Assembly: GCA_900467745.1 (NCBI GenBank)
Contig: UBQW01000058.1
Span: 62,001-126,000, forward strand
DNA length: 64,000 bases
Origin: Hyphomicrobiales bacterium
Lineage (GTDB): Bacteria > Pseudomonadota > Alphaproteobacteria > Rhizobiales > Rhizobiaceae
Direction of reading: 5' to 3'
A model generated the notes under the pieces. It had not been told where the DNA came from, did not search any database, and saw only the letters and a list, made by a program, of their open reading frames with translations. Positions 62,602 to 64,000 of the stretch are shown piece by piece. Both the position numbers and the translations under genes were made by a program. Numbering within the stretch: the first letter of the stretch is position 1; every line of letters begins with the position of its first letter.

Positions 62602-64000
62602 ATGATTCACAATTTCGAGAACGTCCTTGCCGCATCAGGCATATCGAAATTCTTCCCCGGAGCTGTCGCTCTCGACAAGGTCGATTTCACCCTTCGCAAG
62701 GGCGAAGTGCACGCGCTTTTGGGTGAAAACGGCGCCGGAAAATCGACGCTGATCAAGTGCATTACCGGTGCTTATCGCCGCGACGAAGGCAGCCTCACGC
62801 TTGATGGCGCCGAGATCGATCCGGCTGATACCCTTGCTGCGCAGCGGCTTGGCATCGGAACCGTGTATCAGGAGGTCAATCTCCTTTCCAATTTGAGCGT
62901 CGCCGAAAATCTTTTCCTCGGACGCCAGCCGAAGCGCTTCGGCATGATCGACGTTTCCACCATGAACCGCCAGGCGCGCGAACTGCTGCGACAATATGGC
63001 ATGGAGATAGACGTCACCGCGCAGCTCGATCGCTTCTCGGTCGCCGTCCAGCAGGTCGTGGCCATTGCCCGCGCCGTCGATCTCTCCGGCAAGGTGCTGA
63101 TCCTCGACGAACCGACGGCGAGCCTCGACGCGCAGGAAGTGGCGATGCTCTTCAGCATATTGCGCGACCTTAAGAAACGCGGACTAGGTATTGTTTTCAT
63201 TACCCACTTCCTCGAGCAGGTCTACGACATCAGCGACCGCATCACGGTGCTGCGCAACGGCAAGCTGGTCGGCACCCGCGAGAAAGCCGAATTGCCGCGC
63301 CAGGGCCTGATCTCGATGATGCTCGGCCACGAGCTGGCGCATGCGGAAGCCGCCGTGAAGGAACGCAGCGTGGCGGCCGGTCCCGTCAAATACAGCTTCG
63401 AGGGATACGGCAAGCGCGGCAAGGTGAAGCCCTTCGATCTCAACGTTCGCGTCGGCGAGGTCGTCGGCGTCGCCGGTCTTCTTGGCTCCGGACGCACGGA
63501 AACGGCCGAGCTTCTCTTCGGTATCGAGAATGCCGATAGCGGCACCGCCAAGATCGACGGCAAGCCGGTGGCGCTCTCCAACCCGCGAGCCGCGATCCGC
63601 GCCGGTTTCGGCTTCTGCCCAGAGGATCGCAAGACCGATGGCATCATCGGCGATCTCTCGATCCGCGAGAACATCGCGCTGGCGCTCCAGGCGCGCCGGG
63701 GATGGGCGCGGCCGCTGTCGCGCGGCGAGCAGAACACGCTCGCCGACCAGTATATCAAGGCGCTCGATATCCGCACCACCGACCGCGAAAAGCCGATCCG
63801 TCTGCTGTCAGGCGGCAACCAGCAGAAGGCGATCCTCGCCCGCTGGCTCGCCACCAATCCCGACTTCCTGATCCTCGACGAGCCGACCCGCGGCATCGAT
63901 GTCGGTGCTCATGCCGAGATCATCAGGTTGATCGAGGAGCTCTGCGAACGAGGCATGTCGCTGATCGTTATTTCGTCGGAATTAGAAGAGCTTATCGCCT
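62602..64000 (+). CDS. ytfR: Sugar ABC ATPase (YtfR-like), 3' end cut
   Basis: The frame from ATG 62602 is open to the window end, about 466 residues of an expected 500 or so. Two ATPase domains: the first has GENGAGKST, SVAVQQVVAIARAVD and LILDEPTASLD; the second has GLLGSGRTE, LSGGNQQKAILARWL and LILDEPTRGID. It pairs with YtfQ; permease genes are expected downstream. AGGAAA upstream is the probable ribosome site; TTG 62599 is an alternative start. Confidence 0.88.
   Translation, partial: MIHNFENVLAASGISKFFPGAVALDKVDFTLRKGEVHALLGENGAGKSTLIKCITGAYRRDEGSLTLDGAEIDPADTLAAQRLGIGTVYQEVNLLSNLSVAENLFLGRQPKRFGMIDVSTMNRQARELLRQYGMEIDVTAQLDRFSVAVQQVVAIARAVDLSGKVLILDEPTASLDAQEVAMLFSILRDLKKRGLGIVFITHFLEQVYDISDRITVLRNGKLVGTREKAELPRQGLISMMLGHELAHAEAAVKERSVAAGPVKYSFEGYGKRGKVKPFDLNVRVGEVVGVAGLLGSGRTETAELLFGIENADSGTAKIDGKPVALSNPRAAIRAGFGFCPEDRKTDGIIGDLSIRENIALALQARRGWARPLSRGEQNTLADQYIKALDIRTTDREKPIRLLSGGNQQKAILARWLATNPDFLILDEPTRGIDVGAHAEIIRLIEELCERGMSLIVISSELEELIA

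Overview
The window is chromosomal DNA from an alphaproteobacterium of the Rhizobiaceae, most likely Rhizobium or a close relative. The evidence is the gene order kdsA-eno-ftsB-pdhABC-lpdA-lipA, then ispDF, dusB-ntrBC-ntrYX-hfq-hflX, together with an E1-beta subunit that carries its own lipoyl domain, a phosphatidylcholine synthase (Pcs) and a rhizobial-type porin. The DNA is GC-rich, so long antisense open frames are common and were ignored. Assignments rest on reading motifs; no database search was run.

Layout. 1-13884: central metabolism. A VOC protein (cut by the window edge), kdsA, eno, ftsB, the pyruvate dehydrogenase genes pdhA/pdhB/pdhC, an SGNH hydrolase, a GNAT enzyme, lpdA, two small GlsB/YeaQ-type membrane proteins (the first interrupted by an in-frame TGA), lipA, an orphan HigA-like antitoxin, two tandem P-loop kinases and a Coq10/RatA-like protein. 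A perfect FNR/FixK-type box lies upstream of pdhA. 13892-25094: cinA and ispDF on the minus strand, then the nitrogen-control operon dusB-ntrB-ntrC, ntrY-ntrX, hfq and hflX. 25127-33267: an FAD monooxygenase, mazG and a nucleoside deaminase on the minus strand, then the assimilatory sulfite-reduction operon cysG-DUF2849-cysI-DUF934 followed by a UbiH-like hydroxylase.

33279-44941 looks like an accessory region for organosulfur use. A nine-gene minus-strand operon (41904 down to 33672) encodes an SsuABC/TauABC-like importer, two luciferase-like flavin monooxygenases of different subfamilies, a two-domain rhodanese, two overlapping half-size permeases and a secreted alpha/beta hydrolase. A second rhodanese, a stand-alone IS3-OrfA-like DNA-binding protein and a porin lie beside it. 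Very AT-rich dyads built on TTATAA occur in front of the operon, the second rhodanese and the porin, and just after the OrfA-like gene. This is the best candidate in the window for an undescribed regulatory system, but the link between protein and sites is inference.

45027-53801: ccdA, a diguanylate cyclase, several small proteins (DUF6665-like, entericidin-like, DUF2934), tRNA-Lys(TTT), a MacA/MacB-type exporter and a GntR regulator with two operator-like palindromes. 53851-64000: ferredoxin-NADP reductase, pcs, a quinone oxidoreductase, a complete BMP-family (nucleoside-type) ABC importer and the start of a YtfQ/YtfR-type sugar importer cut by the window end.
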